A DNA stretch of 29,535 nt, taken from positions 257,694 through 287,228 of the forward strand of contig BLXT01008305.1 of the NCBI GenBank assembly GCA_019648995.1, given 5' to 3'. The position numbers and the translations under genes are program-made. Positions 10,501 through 23,300 of the stretch are shown in pieces. Position 1 is the stretch's first letter. Each line of letters begins with the position of its first letter. The DNA is from Plakobranchus ocellatus. Its lineage: Eukaryota; Mollusca; Gastropoda; Plakobranchidae. The notes beneath the pieces are model-generated. The model was given only the letters and a program-made list of their open reading frames with translations. It had not been told where the DNA came from and did no database searches.

Positions 10501-13500
10501 TTTTTTCTTTGTGACATACTTTCTGGGAGTGTCGCATAAAGGTGGTTTTCCTGTTTCAGTAAAGGATAACAATGTTTGGCAGTAGCAGCGCCATGCAAGA
10601 CCAACATCTTCAACTTTTCAAATGTAAATGGAGAAGTATTCATCGTTGTCATCCTTTTGCTGTGGCCATTCCAGTTTCCATCTTATTTTTTTTAGCAAAA
10701 CATTGCAAGGTTGTGCGCTGCTCCTGTCAATGAAACGAATTTCTGGCGACTTTTCCATTAGCCTGGAACTTGAGTGAAAGCTAGATCTAAGCTGGTGTCA
10801 GTTTGGAAACACTTGCTTTATAAAACTTATAACAATCAATTCGAAAAAATATGAGCTGTAGTCTACTTTCAAAATTCGAAGGATGTTTGTGACCACTATG
10901 ACTTAAGGGGGAGGGACGGCTTCTTAGGGTCATTTCTCTTATTTTTACATTTATGCCAAAATAACCTGCACCAATCAACTCAGCATGGTCAAATTAAAAA
11001 AGCATCAACGAAAATTTTATGGTGTTGCTGTGGTTGTCATGGCAACGGCCGCCATCTTGAATTTGTATTAGTATATAAAGTGAATTTTTTAAATCAATCT
11101 AGTCCCACATTTCTGTTTCAAACAGGCTGAAATTCACGTATAATAATAGGAACTATATTATCTAAACAATGACTTGGGGTTTGATATGTATATTGAAAAA
11201 AACATTTTTTATGAATTTTCAAATTTTGAGTATAGAAAAAGTAATAAAAAATCTCATTTTTCACAAAAATTTCCAGTTTCCTGCCAAACGGTATAACATA
11301 TGAAAAAAAGCCCAAGTCTTTGCAAGCACCAGATGAAAAGTAAAACACACACCAATTTTCAGGAGAATAGGACAATAATAAAGGAGGAGTAGGCATTTGA
11401 ATGGAAAAAAATCATATTTTGAGAAAATTGGATTTGAAGTTTTGAAAACAAAAAAATATAAGACCCGTAAAAACTATGAAGTCAAAACATCCCAGCTTGA
11501 TATGCTGGGCCCCCCTCCTCTGCCTCCTTCTCCTGGGCGAGCCTTCTCTTGAGGTGCAGCTCTCATTTTTTTCCTTTTTATGGCCTTTTTTTGCTGCTCC
11601 TGTGAGTTCAGATATAGCCTTTTCTTGGCTCTCTGTTGGCCTTGCCGATGTCCATGATAGTCTTCCTGGATACCGAGTGGTTTTTTTAATGGCAGAAATT
11701 GCTGCTGGGCTACTGTTGTGCTCGGCTGCTGCTGCACTTGCCTCAAAGAATGGAAATTTTTTGGGGAATTGAATCCACGCTAGGTTAGATCTAACTTTAC
11801 TGAGCTGTCCAAGCTCGTCTGCGATCTTGTATTGCACTTGCTTCTGTTAGTTGTACAGCACGACATTTCTTTCTCGGCATGATTTTCTTTTTTGAACAGA
11901 TTCTGCCCAATAATTTTCAATGCGAAAACTGCGGAGATCTACAAAAAGATCGAACAAAATGAAGGTATATGTAAATAAATTCAACAATATAATTTGTAGC
12001 AGTCGAGATTCACCGAACACATGTTCTGCGTAAAAATAGCTGATCGTGACCTTTGACATAATGCTCCACTTTTGCAAGCGAATGAGAAGTCTGATGATAC
12101 TGCTTGCTCACTGCACCAGCCAATGAGAGCAGGTCTGATCACACAGGGGTTGCAAGCCACCATGCGAGTACACAAACTTTGCCTAAAATGGGTCAAGATG
12201 TGGGTCAATCAACCTTTCAGATGGGGTCAGTTCATGGATGAATGCACCAATGTGGGAAACTACAGATTGAAGAGCTATGCGCATATGTCTTGTACGCATG
12301 TAAAGGATTCTATCGATACCAAATACAAGCAGGTAGAGGTATTTTTCGCCCAGCACTCGGTCATAACATGCAGTCGTTTTATTGGGTTTTTGGTTGACCT
12401 AGTCTGAAATTGGTCATATTTTGACCCTACCCTCCTTCAGAAAACATCAATTTTTTACCACAAAGACAAATATTTTTCTGTATTTCTTGGTGGATATGCA
12501 TAATAAAATGTTTGAACTTTGCGAGTCTGCAAAAATCTCAAGATGGACACATCGATCCCTAAAATCTAAATTTTCATTGCCAGAGAAGCCGTTGCGCATA
12601 AGTAATCTAGCCCAAAGATATTTTCGAATGCAAAAGATCCCCAGTTGTGACCAACGGGCTGGATGGGGAAAAGTCCATGCTGCAATTACTGATAGTGCAC
12701 AGGGAAAATAATCAAATGCTTGGATAGAGGGAATAATATTCAGAAATCAGAGAAGTCGGAAATTTGATTTAAATTTGAAAACTGGTAGCGCAGGACCAAG
12801 CTTCAATATAGGCAAGTATTTTTTCTTTTCTGAAGTGCTCTAATATTACCAAGATTAAATACTGGCAAAGGGCAGATAAACTTAATGACCTCTTTTCTCA
12901 ATAAGAATGCATTTGCCATGTTACTAAGGCTTAGGATTATTGATATAGAGAAAATGAGAAATATTTCACTTTTTTCAATGATTTTATCAAATAACTGAAG
13001 TTTCACCCTATTTCACAAAACAATCTTACATGAAGAGTCTGTTTTCACTGTCTATTGATCCATGGTTGAAAAAGTCTACAAAAGTCTTCCTCATGACTCT
13101 CACTCTAGGGTTCTGCTTGTAGATTTTAAACTCAACATAGCGCTGGTCAGGGACATTTGTTTCAGCTGCACTCACAAGAAAGATAATTACAGCTCTGGGA
13201 GGACAAAAATACAACAATAGTTTTTGGAAACCATGTCATTACATTTCTTTGAAATATCTTACAAAAAATACAAAGAATTAATATCCTTGCTTGACTATAT
13301 CCATATATATCCATGTCACCTATAGTATAAAAAAAAAATGGGTCAATTGTAACAATGATAATTTTTAAAAATTAGTGATTTTGATGCTAAACACTTTCAA
13401 AAAGTTAATTATCTGACAAAAATGAAACATTAAAAAGACTAGACAGTGCCAAAAAGATTTTGAATATTGCAATGAGTTTTGCATCATTCCATTTATCCCA

Positions 13501-13979
13501 ATGTGCCTTCGTATAAAAAAAAGTCTATTGGTTTTTAAAACATTTTTTCTAAACCGCACCAATAATAGGCATGAAAGCAAGGGGCAAAAGTCACTGATAC
13601 ACATGAACATGAAAGATACTATTCATAGACCAGCATGTACACTAAGGACTTAAGTCAATGATAGACATAAGTCAATGATAGACAGGCTCATGTTTTGTAA
13701 GGGCGCAAGTCACTTACACACATGAATGCTAAAGGCTTCAGTTTTTTAATGCACAGGCTTATGTATATTAATGGCATCAATTTTTAACACATAGGCTCAT
13801 GTATGTCAAGGGCATTTGTCACTGACACAGAATCATGAGTATTAGAGATATAAATCACTGACACTAAACCTCATGAATATTAGGGACACAAGCCACTGTC
13901 ATACAGACTCATGAATGCTTAGGGCACTAATAAACCTTTGTCTGCTTCCAAAGCAGCTATGTGCACACACATGCACACT

Positions 13980-14063
<84 letters not shown>

Positions 14064-17000
14064 TTGTAAGAGATATAGCAGAGCTTCCAACTTACTCTTG
14101 GCTGTTGTAAATCTCCCAGCCCCGAAGTAAACCCCTAGCTAGTCCTGAAGCAGGTGTATTTTCTGGTATCTGCAGATACACATGGATAAAACTATGAATT
14201 TTGAGGTTTAGCAATAACAGTACAGAATAAAAACAGCTGTATTACAGCAAAAACATCCTATACAAATCTCCTGTATTAGGAGATAAACAAAGGCTAAGTA
14301 AAAAATGTTTAAGATAAAGCAGAGATATTTGACGATATAACATTAATTCAAATGACTAGTAATTTACTGACATGTACCTTTTAAAAAGATGATTGTTAAC
14401 GTTTTCATCACATGTTTGTCAACTATAGTTTTCTTATTTTCTGCATTTTTTTATCACATGAAGCAAGCAATATACTAAAAAAAAAAAGTAGTTTGTTGTC
14501 CAAATTTGAATTTCAAGGAAAATGAGTAATCAAAAAAATGTTTTTCAAAATCTTAGTAAGCAAAGAAAAGGAGATGAAGCAGACCAGAAATGGAGCTTAA
14601 ATAGTGCTGAGTGCATAATTCCAATCCAAACAAGGCTAACCTATGATTCTGATTAAATTTCAAAAATTTATGATCATATAAGACTCAAAGCTTGAAAGCA
14701 AAATCCAAAATGTTTCAGAGTTCAAGAAAATGAAGGTGCAGAGCACCCTTCATGCATTTGTACTTTGTTTCTAAACAAACATTCTATTTCTATTAGTATA
14801 TTTCGAGCATGAATATTTAGATTTATACATAGCTCTTTCATATCTCTTGAGAGCGGTCCAGTGAGATGTTGCATGGTACGCTTTTGAGAAATAAGAATTC
14901 CACATATTTTTTTTTCTTTTTGTGAAAATTGATTTTTTTTTTCATATCTTGGCTTAGAATTAATGTAATTTTACCCAGTTTCACTACTAAACCCTCATAG
15001 AAAGATTTTCTGGCTATTTCAATGGTTTAAAATGTCCAACATTTGGTTTGCAGCTCTAACTGGTCTTGAGACATATATTTTATCTAACTATCAAAGGCTC
15101 ATCCATATTCAATTATTTGAAAATGAAACTCACCTCCTTCGCACTGTACTTTTTCCCGCATAAACCAAGAGTGAGTCTATATTAATAACAGAAACACAAC
15201 AAAGAAAGCTATAACTCTGCATTAACTAAAATGGAGGCAAACTTTACATGCAAACACTCTCTTTACACATGTTCACACCTAAGATGGTGTGACAAATGAT
15301 TGGTGTGAATTGAGCCTAATTCTGGACTTGGAAAGGCTGATTTTCTGATTTGACCTTGTTTACATACAATATTTGGTCAAATCTTGAGCAAGCCTAGGTT
15401 AGACCTATTATGGTTTAACAGCACTTTGTTACGGGAAGTTGTTGGAATGTATCCTGGAAACGAGATGGGGTTGTAATGTTTAGATCTTAAGGGAAAAATA
15501 AATGATAGCATTTCATTGGTCAATATTTAAAGCTAACCTTGACTACATAAGACAATTACCTTTTTTTGGAAGGAAATGTTTGTCTAATATTATTCTAATG
15601 ATTCTGTATATTGCATAATTAGTATTTTCTAGAAGCTGTGGGCAGTGGGTATACAAGATTGTCCTATTGTTAGAGAGCTTGCAGAGATTGCTGTTAAATA
15701 AACTGCTAATGTTAGAGAGCTTGTAGATCTAAATAATTACGAAAATAAAATTACTGTTCTGAAATTATTCTTGATGCAAATCAATAAACTTTTCATTCAA
15801 TTTTCGGCAAGATTTTAACTGTTTAAGTGATTTCTGTTCTTCAGTCCATTTTAAAAGAACCCATTGTCACAATATTCAACTAGATCTATAACTAAACATC
15901 ACAAAGCCATTCCTTACAGATAGTGATTCAAACTTGTCTAAAACTTTGCAAACTCTCTCTTTAAACATGCTCACATCTATGGTGGCCATTCAAAATTGTC
16001 TCACATTATGCATAGTTTAAATGCTCTTTTCTATTTATACTTGCTCATTTCTATGAAGGTAATTCAAAATTTCTCAAAATGCTTGCTAACTTTACATGCA
16101 AGCTCCCTCTTTTGATCTACACATGTTCATTTCAATGATCATAAATCAAAATCTTCCAGAACAACAGCAAATTTTGCTCTTCCTACCTACATATTTTTAC
16201 TTGCATAAAGGTCTTTCAAAATCTAGAATGGTGGCAAACTCTATTTTTTTCTGTTTACACATCTTCAACACTTTTTTATTAAAAAAAAAAAAAAGCAAAC
16301 TCCTGACAAATTCTGTCAAGCCAATAAAATATTATGCAATATTCTTACATTGACTCTTTCTGTATAGATTGCAACTGTTCTTTTTTTTTTGTTTTAACCT
16401 AAATTTTGTTTTTACTCTTTATTCAACATTGAGGTACTTATTTTGGTATCTCTAGTTGCTCTAAACATACAACTCAGTGTTCTCTCAATCTTCAGCCACT
16501 CCACTATGCTGTCCAAAATCTGTTTGGGTTATCCTTCTCTGAAAAATATATTTTTCAGTTGATTTTAAGCCAGCACAACCAGCTTGAAGGAAAACGGTTC
16601 ATTGTCACAGTTTGGAGGAAATAATTCAGCCCCATGGGCTAGTGGGAAACACTTCAGACCCATGGGCTGGAGAGATACAGTTCAGACCCATAGGCTGGAG
16701 GGAAACAGTTCAGACCCATGGGCTAAAGGAAAACAGTTCAGACCGATGGGCGGAAAGAAACAGTTCAATCCCATTAACTAGAGGCAAACAGTTCAGACCC
16801 TTGGGCTGGAGGCAAGCAGTTCAACCCCATTGACTGGAGGAAAACAGGTAAATCCCATAAACTGGAGGGAAACAGATCAGACCCATGGGCTGGAGGGAAA
16901 CAGTTTGGACCTATGGGCTGGAGGAAAACAGATCGGACCCGTGGGCTGGAGGTAAACAAATCAGACCCGTGGGCTTGAGGTAAACAGTTCAGACCCATGG

Positions 17001-20000
17001 GCTGGAGGGAAACAGATCAGACCCATGGGCAGGAGGGAAACAGTTCAGACCAATGGACTAAAGGGAAATAGTTCAGACCCATGGACTAAAGGGAACAGTT
17101 CAGACCCATGGGCCAAAGGGAAATAGTTCAGACTCAAAGGCTGGAGGGGAAACAGTTCAGACCCATGGGCAGGAGGGAAACAGTTCAGACCCATGGGCTG
17201 GAGGGAAATAGTTCAGACTCAAAGGCTGGAGGGGAAACAGTTCAGACCCATGGGCTGGAAAGAAACAGTTCAATCCCATCAACTGGAGGCAAACAGTTCA
17301 GACCTTTGGGCTGGAGGGAAACAGATCAGACCCATAAACCGAAGGGAAACAGATCAGATCCATGGACCAAAGGGAAATAGTTCAGACCCATAAGCTAAAG
17401 GGAAATAGTTCAGACCCATGGGCTGGAAAGAAACGGTTCAATCCCATCAACTGGAGACAAACAGTTCAGACCTTTGGGCTGGAGGGAAACAGATCAGACC
17501 TATAGACTGGAGGGAAACAGTTCAGACCCATAGACCAGAGGGAAACAGGTCAGACACATGGGCTGGAGGTGAATAATTCAGACCTATGGGCTAGAGGGAA
17601 ACAGTTCAGACTCAGGGCTGGAGGGAAACAGATCAGACCCATGGGCTGGAGGTAAACAGTTCAGTCCCATTGGCTGGAGGGAAACAATTCAGACTCAAAG
17701 GGTGGAGGGAAATAGTTCAGATCTATGGGCTGGAGGGAAAAGTTCAAACCCATTGGTTGGAGGGAAACAATTCAGATTCAGGGCTGGAGGCAAACAGTTC
17801 AGACCTATGGGCTGGAGGGAAACGGTTCAATCCCATGGGCTGTAGGGAAACAGTTCAGACTCAAAGGCTAGAGGAAAACATTTCAGTCTCACATGCTGAA
17901 GAGAAGAAGTTCAGTTCCATGGGCTGGAAGGAAACAGTTCACTACCATAAGCTGGAGGTAAACAGTTCAGACCTATGGGCTGAAGGGAAACGGTTCAATC
18001 CCATGGGCTGTAGGGAAACAGTTCAGACTCAAAGGCTAGAGGAAAACATTTCAGTCTCACATGCTGAAGAGAAGAAGTTCAGTCCCATGGGCTGGAAGGA
18101 AACAGTTCACTACCATAAGCTGGAGGGAAACAGTTCAGTCCCAAAAGCTAGTAAGAAATAGTCAAATCTCGTGAGCTGAAGGAAAAGGTTCAGTGCTGTT
18201 AGTTATTGGTAATGGCTGATCCACATCAGTTGTAAGATCAATTAATTTTTTTTTCATTTTAAAAGAACATTCTTGTTCCTTTAATGATTGTACAGGATAT
18301 TTCTTAAGTGCATATTTAGCATTTAATAAAATATTTATGGCTGGGGGAAAAGCTACAGGAAAAAATGCACAGAAAGGTAAGTGAATTCTCATTGCCATCG
18401 CATAACACTAGGATAAAATAAAACAGCATGTAATGCAGAAAACCATAGATAAGAAGAAAACTCAAAACACTTTTTTTCAATGGAAGCAGATATGGGAGCA
18501 ATAACAAAAACCAAAAAAAAAAAAGGAAAAAAAAAAAGAAAAATCAATAAAACCACAAAAAATTGAAAACAAATACAAGAAAGCAAGCCAGCAAAAGTTG
18601 AATTGGCCAGCAATAAGTTTTCAAAATTTTATATTGGCTTGCAAGAAGGCCTATGAGAACCGTATATTTTTTAAATGATCCAAAAACAATGCAAAGTATA
18701 TGTACTTTCGAGTTACTCCTACATCTAGTCTAGTATAATATCTAAATTCCATCAAATCTATAAAAGAAGACAATTTCATCTAAATCTAGAGTCTATAAAA
18801 GGCTAGAAACTGAATCTAGTCAGTGAAATATGAATTTGGATAATTAGGTCGAGAGTACCAAAAGCTATGAAGTCAGAATAAACTATAAAAAACCATTTAA
18901 TCTAAATAGACCACAGCAGATAAAATGAATCAAGGACTAACATATGTGTCTAGCTTTGTGTAGATTAAACTTGACCATGATGAAAAAAAATAATAGATTG
19001 TAAAAATTCTAAAAAGAATATATAGCCCAAGAAGAAGGGCTAAGTTTGCCTTTATCTTGATCCAATGCATTTGAGCTTGAACAAAAATTCAATAAGTCTT
19101 CCTATACAGTAACAGTGTTACATTTAAACGTCAAGTAATCTATATTTTGACTGAATGAAATTGGAGGTTAGAAATTCTTTATTATAATAGATCCAGAATT
19201 TGACGTAGATCTAAACTTCTTTAAAAATGAAAATGACTGCAAATAGAAGCCCAAGCCCGATGCTGAGTAATTTAAGCTGATGCCTAGATCTAATCCACAA
19301 TAGATAGATAGCTTGTACTTCATGTTGCTTTATTAATAACACCTTAGGGCTGGATCCGGGGGGCAGAGGCCACACTTGTACATTTTTTTAAAAATCCACG
19401 TCAGATGCAAATGGCCATAACTTTAATCACCTAGGGTGAGTAAATGCTAGTTTAAGTGTCAAGATACAGTCATAGGTTTTAGATCTACTATCACATTTTA
19501 TTGCAATGCCACATGTATTTTATGGGCAGAATTTGGGTTTTTGTGTGTGGTGATCTACAACAAGGTGAACTCAGGCTTTAAGACCCTCCCTTAGGCCAGG
19601 ATGCTGGTGGCAGGCTCAAACGAACAAGAAAGGTATCAACAGATGCAGATCAGTGGCTTATGCATCCCTACCATCAGATTGTTGCATACAGAAAGGTTAC
19701 AACTTAGGCAGGGTCAGTCCTATCAAGTTACGTGTCCTTCACTGTTTGCAAGTGAGCCCTAGATGCACATCCCTATGAGTTGACCATAAACATCAATGTT
19801 ATAGAGTTGGGTTCATAATTGCAAGAATATGATACCCAATGGCATACATCGATAAAAGAAGGCTTAGTCGGTTCCCTTGCACAGTGGACAAAATTATGAA
19901 ACATTGACGGATTATTAGGTCATATTGATAATGAATATATTGAAGATAATATTCAATACCAATGAATACAGGTGGATAAATAGTATACAAGTCTTGTTCA

Positions 20001-20310
20001 CATCCGGTTGACCGAAAAAATAATTATCAAAAAAAAAAAAGATTTTTCTTTCCTAAACCCACCGGGACTATTATATCAACTGGAGTTTAGCAATGGCCGC
20101 CCAGATTTTACAATGATGGCATTGCTGTCAATCTCTATTGGCAAGCAGTGACTAACAAGAAATTCTAATTGGCTTGCATGCTGGCCACAGCTAACAAACT
20201 TGGACTTATGCAAATAGTCAAAAAAAAATAAAAGGAGAACATCTTGTGACTATGCTGTCTCACAATCTTTTTTTGTGCAAGCCAATGTGGTTTTAAAAAT
20301 GTTGAAGGCG

Positions 20311-20369
<59 letters not shown>

Positions 20370-23300
20370 TTTGGGTAATGGAAAAAGGAAAAAAAAATCA
20401 AGAACTTACATTACCTACAGACAATACTGTTTTCATTGCTGAAAATAACAATTCAAACTCAAAATCTTTCAGATACCTCATTTTGTAGAATTTTATCTCA
20501 AAATTAAAAAAAAAAAGTATCAAAAAAAGCAGGCCTTCTGAGCTGAAGTTCATCAATAGACACTTTGAGATTCATAGGTGTTATACAAAGTTCTCAGTAA
20601 GATCCTGAAAATAAGTTGGCAGATTCTTATATTCAAAGCTCTGCAATGTTAGATGCATTCAGAAATTTGAGTTTATTTGCTGAAAAAATTTACCTATGCC
20701 AAGAGAATTTTCTTTACCATCAGAAACAAAAGCTAAGGTAGTGTTGAAATTTTCGCCTGTAAAAAAATGAAGCACTGAAAAAAAAAAAATAAAGAAAATC
20801 TGACCTGTGAAGTTTGACAATCTGTTGTGTGATGCCACCAAAGCTTGAAGCTATGGCATTAAACTCAATCTGTTTGAGTTCCAGCTGCTGTGCTGTGAGC
20901 ATGTCACCAGGCTTATCGCTTTCTTTGCAATTCATCATGAAGTCATTGCGAAACAGGCCAAGCATCACAGGCTGGGGATAAGAATAATAGAGCATAATAA
21001 TATAATACACATGCATATCTGTATAATTTTTCACATTAAATATAGCAGCCTGATGATAGAAATAACAGAACACATAACAAACATGCATGTCTGAAAGAGA
21101 TTTATATTAAACATAACAGGTTGATGATAGAAATTACATTAAACTGAGCAACATAACAGCCTGATAATAGAAATAACAGAACATATCCTTTGTTTGTCCA
21201 AAGCAGATAAAAAACCATAAGGGCTTGTTTAGCTGATTACTCAAAACATTTTGAACTTGAAATGGCCAAAGTAGAAAAAAGCTTTAGTTTCAGAACTCCC
21301 GATCATCCCAACCAGAATTTTGCGGAATCACTTTCGTAGCCTTAGCCTCAACTGCCCTTATTGGCCACGCTTCATGTAAATTATTCCGGTTTGGCCATTC
21401 TACCCGTACCCCTTTGATTAAATATTCCCATTCTTTCCGCTATTGCCACTAGATCAGTAATCAACTCAGCTCTTATAACAAGCTATTCTTTCTTCATCTG
21501 ATCTTTCTTTTTTTGGGTTAAGTGAGAAAGAGAATGAAAATTTGAGAATGAAATGTAGAAATAGGTAGATAACAAGCTAGACAATAAATAAATAAATTAG
21601 GGCAAGTGCCGCACTCAGGGGTGATTTTCTTTATTTCTTAAATGATACCTTTATAGATGGTTTATTTGTTGTATATAACCCCCAAAAAGTGATATTAACA
21701 AACAAAATTACTTTTTTTTCAATTACCATTGGCATAACAGAAAAAAATGTTGGCCATCTTGGATATAAACATAATTTTCAAAGTCTTATAACTAGTATAT
21801 GATTCTAGTTATACATGTAATGGTTTTCAAATGAATGATATTAACGTGATACCTGCAGAGGAATATTGTAATCGAATGAAAATGTTTATGTGTTCCTTAA
21901 CAATTTTTGCACGATTCTGTTGTCTGTTAACGTTCAGTACTTCGAAAGCCTTTTTGGTAAATCATTGCTTCCGCCCAAGCTACAAGCAGTAAGAGGCTTC
22001 CAAAGCTTATAGAAGTTATCAGACCAAAAGATTTATTACAGTGTTGGTACAAAAGGCTTGCATTCAGGATTGTTATCAAAATAAAACTATCCCATGGGTA
22101 TCACGAGAGTATGACCTCTCTATCTGCAAACTTGAAACCAACAATAATTTGTTAATAAAGTAGTATAACCTTTCCCGCACTGGGAAGAATCACATGATGG
22201 CTGGCAGCTGAAGGGAATAAAATGTAACACTTCAGACATTAAAAATGAATAAAAAAAACTTGTTAAAATTTGTTGAACATTCAAACACCTTTGCAAGGTC
22301 CTTTTACCAAAGTATATGTCACGCAAGAAAAAATTTCATCGATAAACACGCCCACAGTTCATTGTTTCCTAAACTGTATATTTCTATGCTCATTTGCCAA
22401 CCTCAAAAAAAAGTATTTCCTAAAATTTAGTCTCTTTGTGATTTCCATTCTAGTTGATAGATTCATACATTTAAAACATTCACCATCATCAAGTGCCTTG
22501 CTTGTAAGCGTCGGCCATCATGTCCCTCCACAAATCCCTATCTTTGATGGCGGCCAGTATATCTGACACTTTTCCTGGTCCAAGCCATGTGGCCAGTCCA
22601 TCCATTATCTTCTCCCTTTGTCTTCCTCTGCTTCTTTTTCCTTCAAACTTTCCTGTTGTTACCAAATGTTCCAGTTTTCCTCTTCTCATTACGTGGCCCA
22701 GAAAGGTGGCTTGACGTTTTCTTATAGTTCTGACCAGTGATCTTCTTTTATTAGCTTCATTCAGAACTCTCTCATTTGTTTTCTTTGCGGTCCAAGGTAT
22801 CCGGAGCATTCTTCTAAGGAACTACATTTCTGTTGCTTCTAGTTTATTTTGAATTTGCTTTGAGATTGTCCATGCTTCGCATCCATACATTAGAACAGGT
22901 TCTATGTAGCACTGGAGGGCTCTTTTCCTCGTTTCCATGGAGATGTGTTTATTTGTTAGGATTGTTTTCATCTTTTGAAAGTTGATCTTGGCCTGAGCAT
23001 TTCTTGCTGATATTTCTCTGTTTGTTTTGCCATTGTTTGAAATTATTGTTCCTAGATATTTGAACTTTTCTGTTTGTTTGAGTTTTACTTTATTGATGAA
23101 TATATCACATTTTGGGGATTCTTGTTTGCGACTGATTACCATCACTTCTGTCTTTTTACTGTTCAGTTCTAACCCTTTCTTTCTGCTTTCTTCTTCAACA
23201 ATATTTAGAAGTTTTTGCAGGTCTTCTTTGTTTTCAGCTATTAGCACTGTGTCGTCAGCATATCTTAAGTTGTTTATGTTCTGCCCGCCCACCTTAATTC

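Larger units (their letters stand above)
9608..13029 (-). other. GSS intron 7
   Basis: A 3.4 kb intron. It contains a GC-rich hairpin block (10205-10290), adjacent RFX-like and YY1-like motifs (11033-11059), an unexplained minus-strand frame (11412-11837), and a diverged ~51 bp duplication near 10075-10190 (GGATTATATC / GGTTATATC). The remainder (9608-10030, 10300-11000, 11840-13029) is unrecognised AT-rich sequence. Confidence 0.8.
13195..14095 (-). other. GSS intron 6
   Basis: A 901 bp intron containing a degenerate ~50 bp repeat (13620-13930) and the (GA)n tract next to the exon 6 donor. The remainder, 13195-13620, is AT-rich with no feature. Confidence 0.85.
15177..20804 (-). other. GSS intron 4
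   Basis: The longest intron, 5.6 kb. It contains the 28-bp minisatellite (16588-18195), an A-rich patch near 18510-18560, a stretch rich in ATCTA/TCTAG words (18720-19320), and the foldback plus (TA)n segment (20093-20368). The stretches 15177-16587 and 19320-20090 are AT-rich with no recognised feature. Confidence 0.85.

Noticed and set aside
12072..12711. Plus-strand frames of 111 and 96 codons in intron 7
   Set aside because: No recognised motif, no splice partners and ordinary composition; chance frames are likely.
13899..14130. Ser-Leu and Arg-Glu repeat proteins
   Set aside because: They are translations of the (GA)n microsatellite.
16584..18161. Plus-strand frames with repeated [19 protein letters not shown] peptides
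   Set aside because: They are by-products of the 28-bp minisatellite, open in several frames at once.
16588..18195. CRISPR-like array of 28-bp repeats
   Set aside because: Units are contiguous with no spacers and the context is a eukaryotic intron, so this is a minisatellite.
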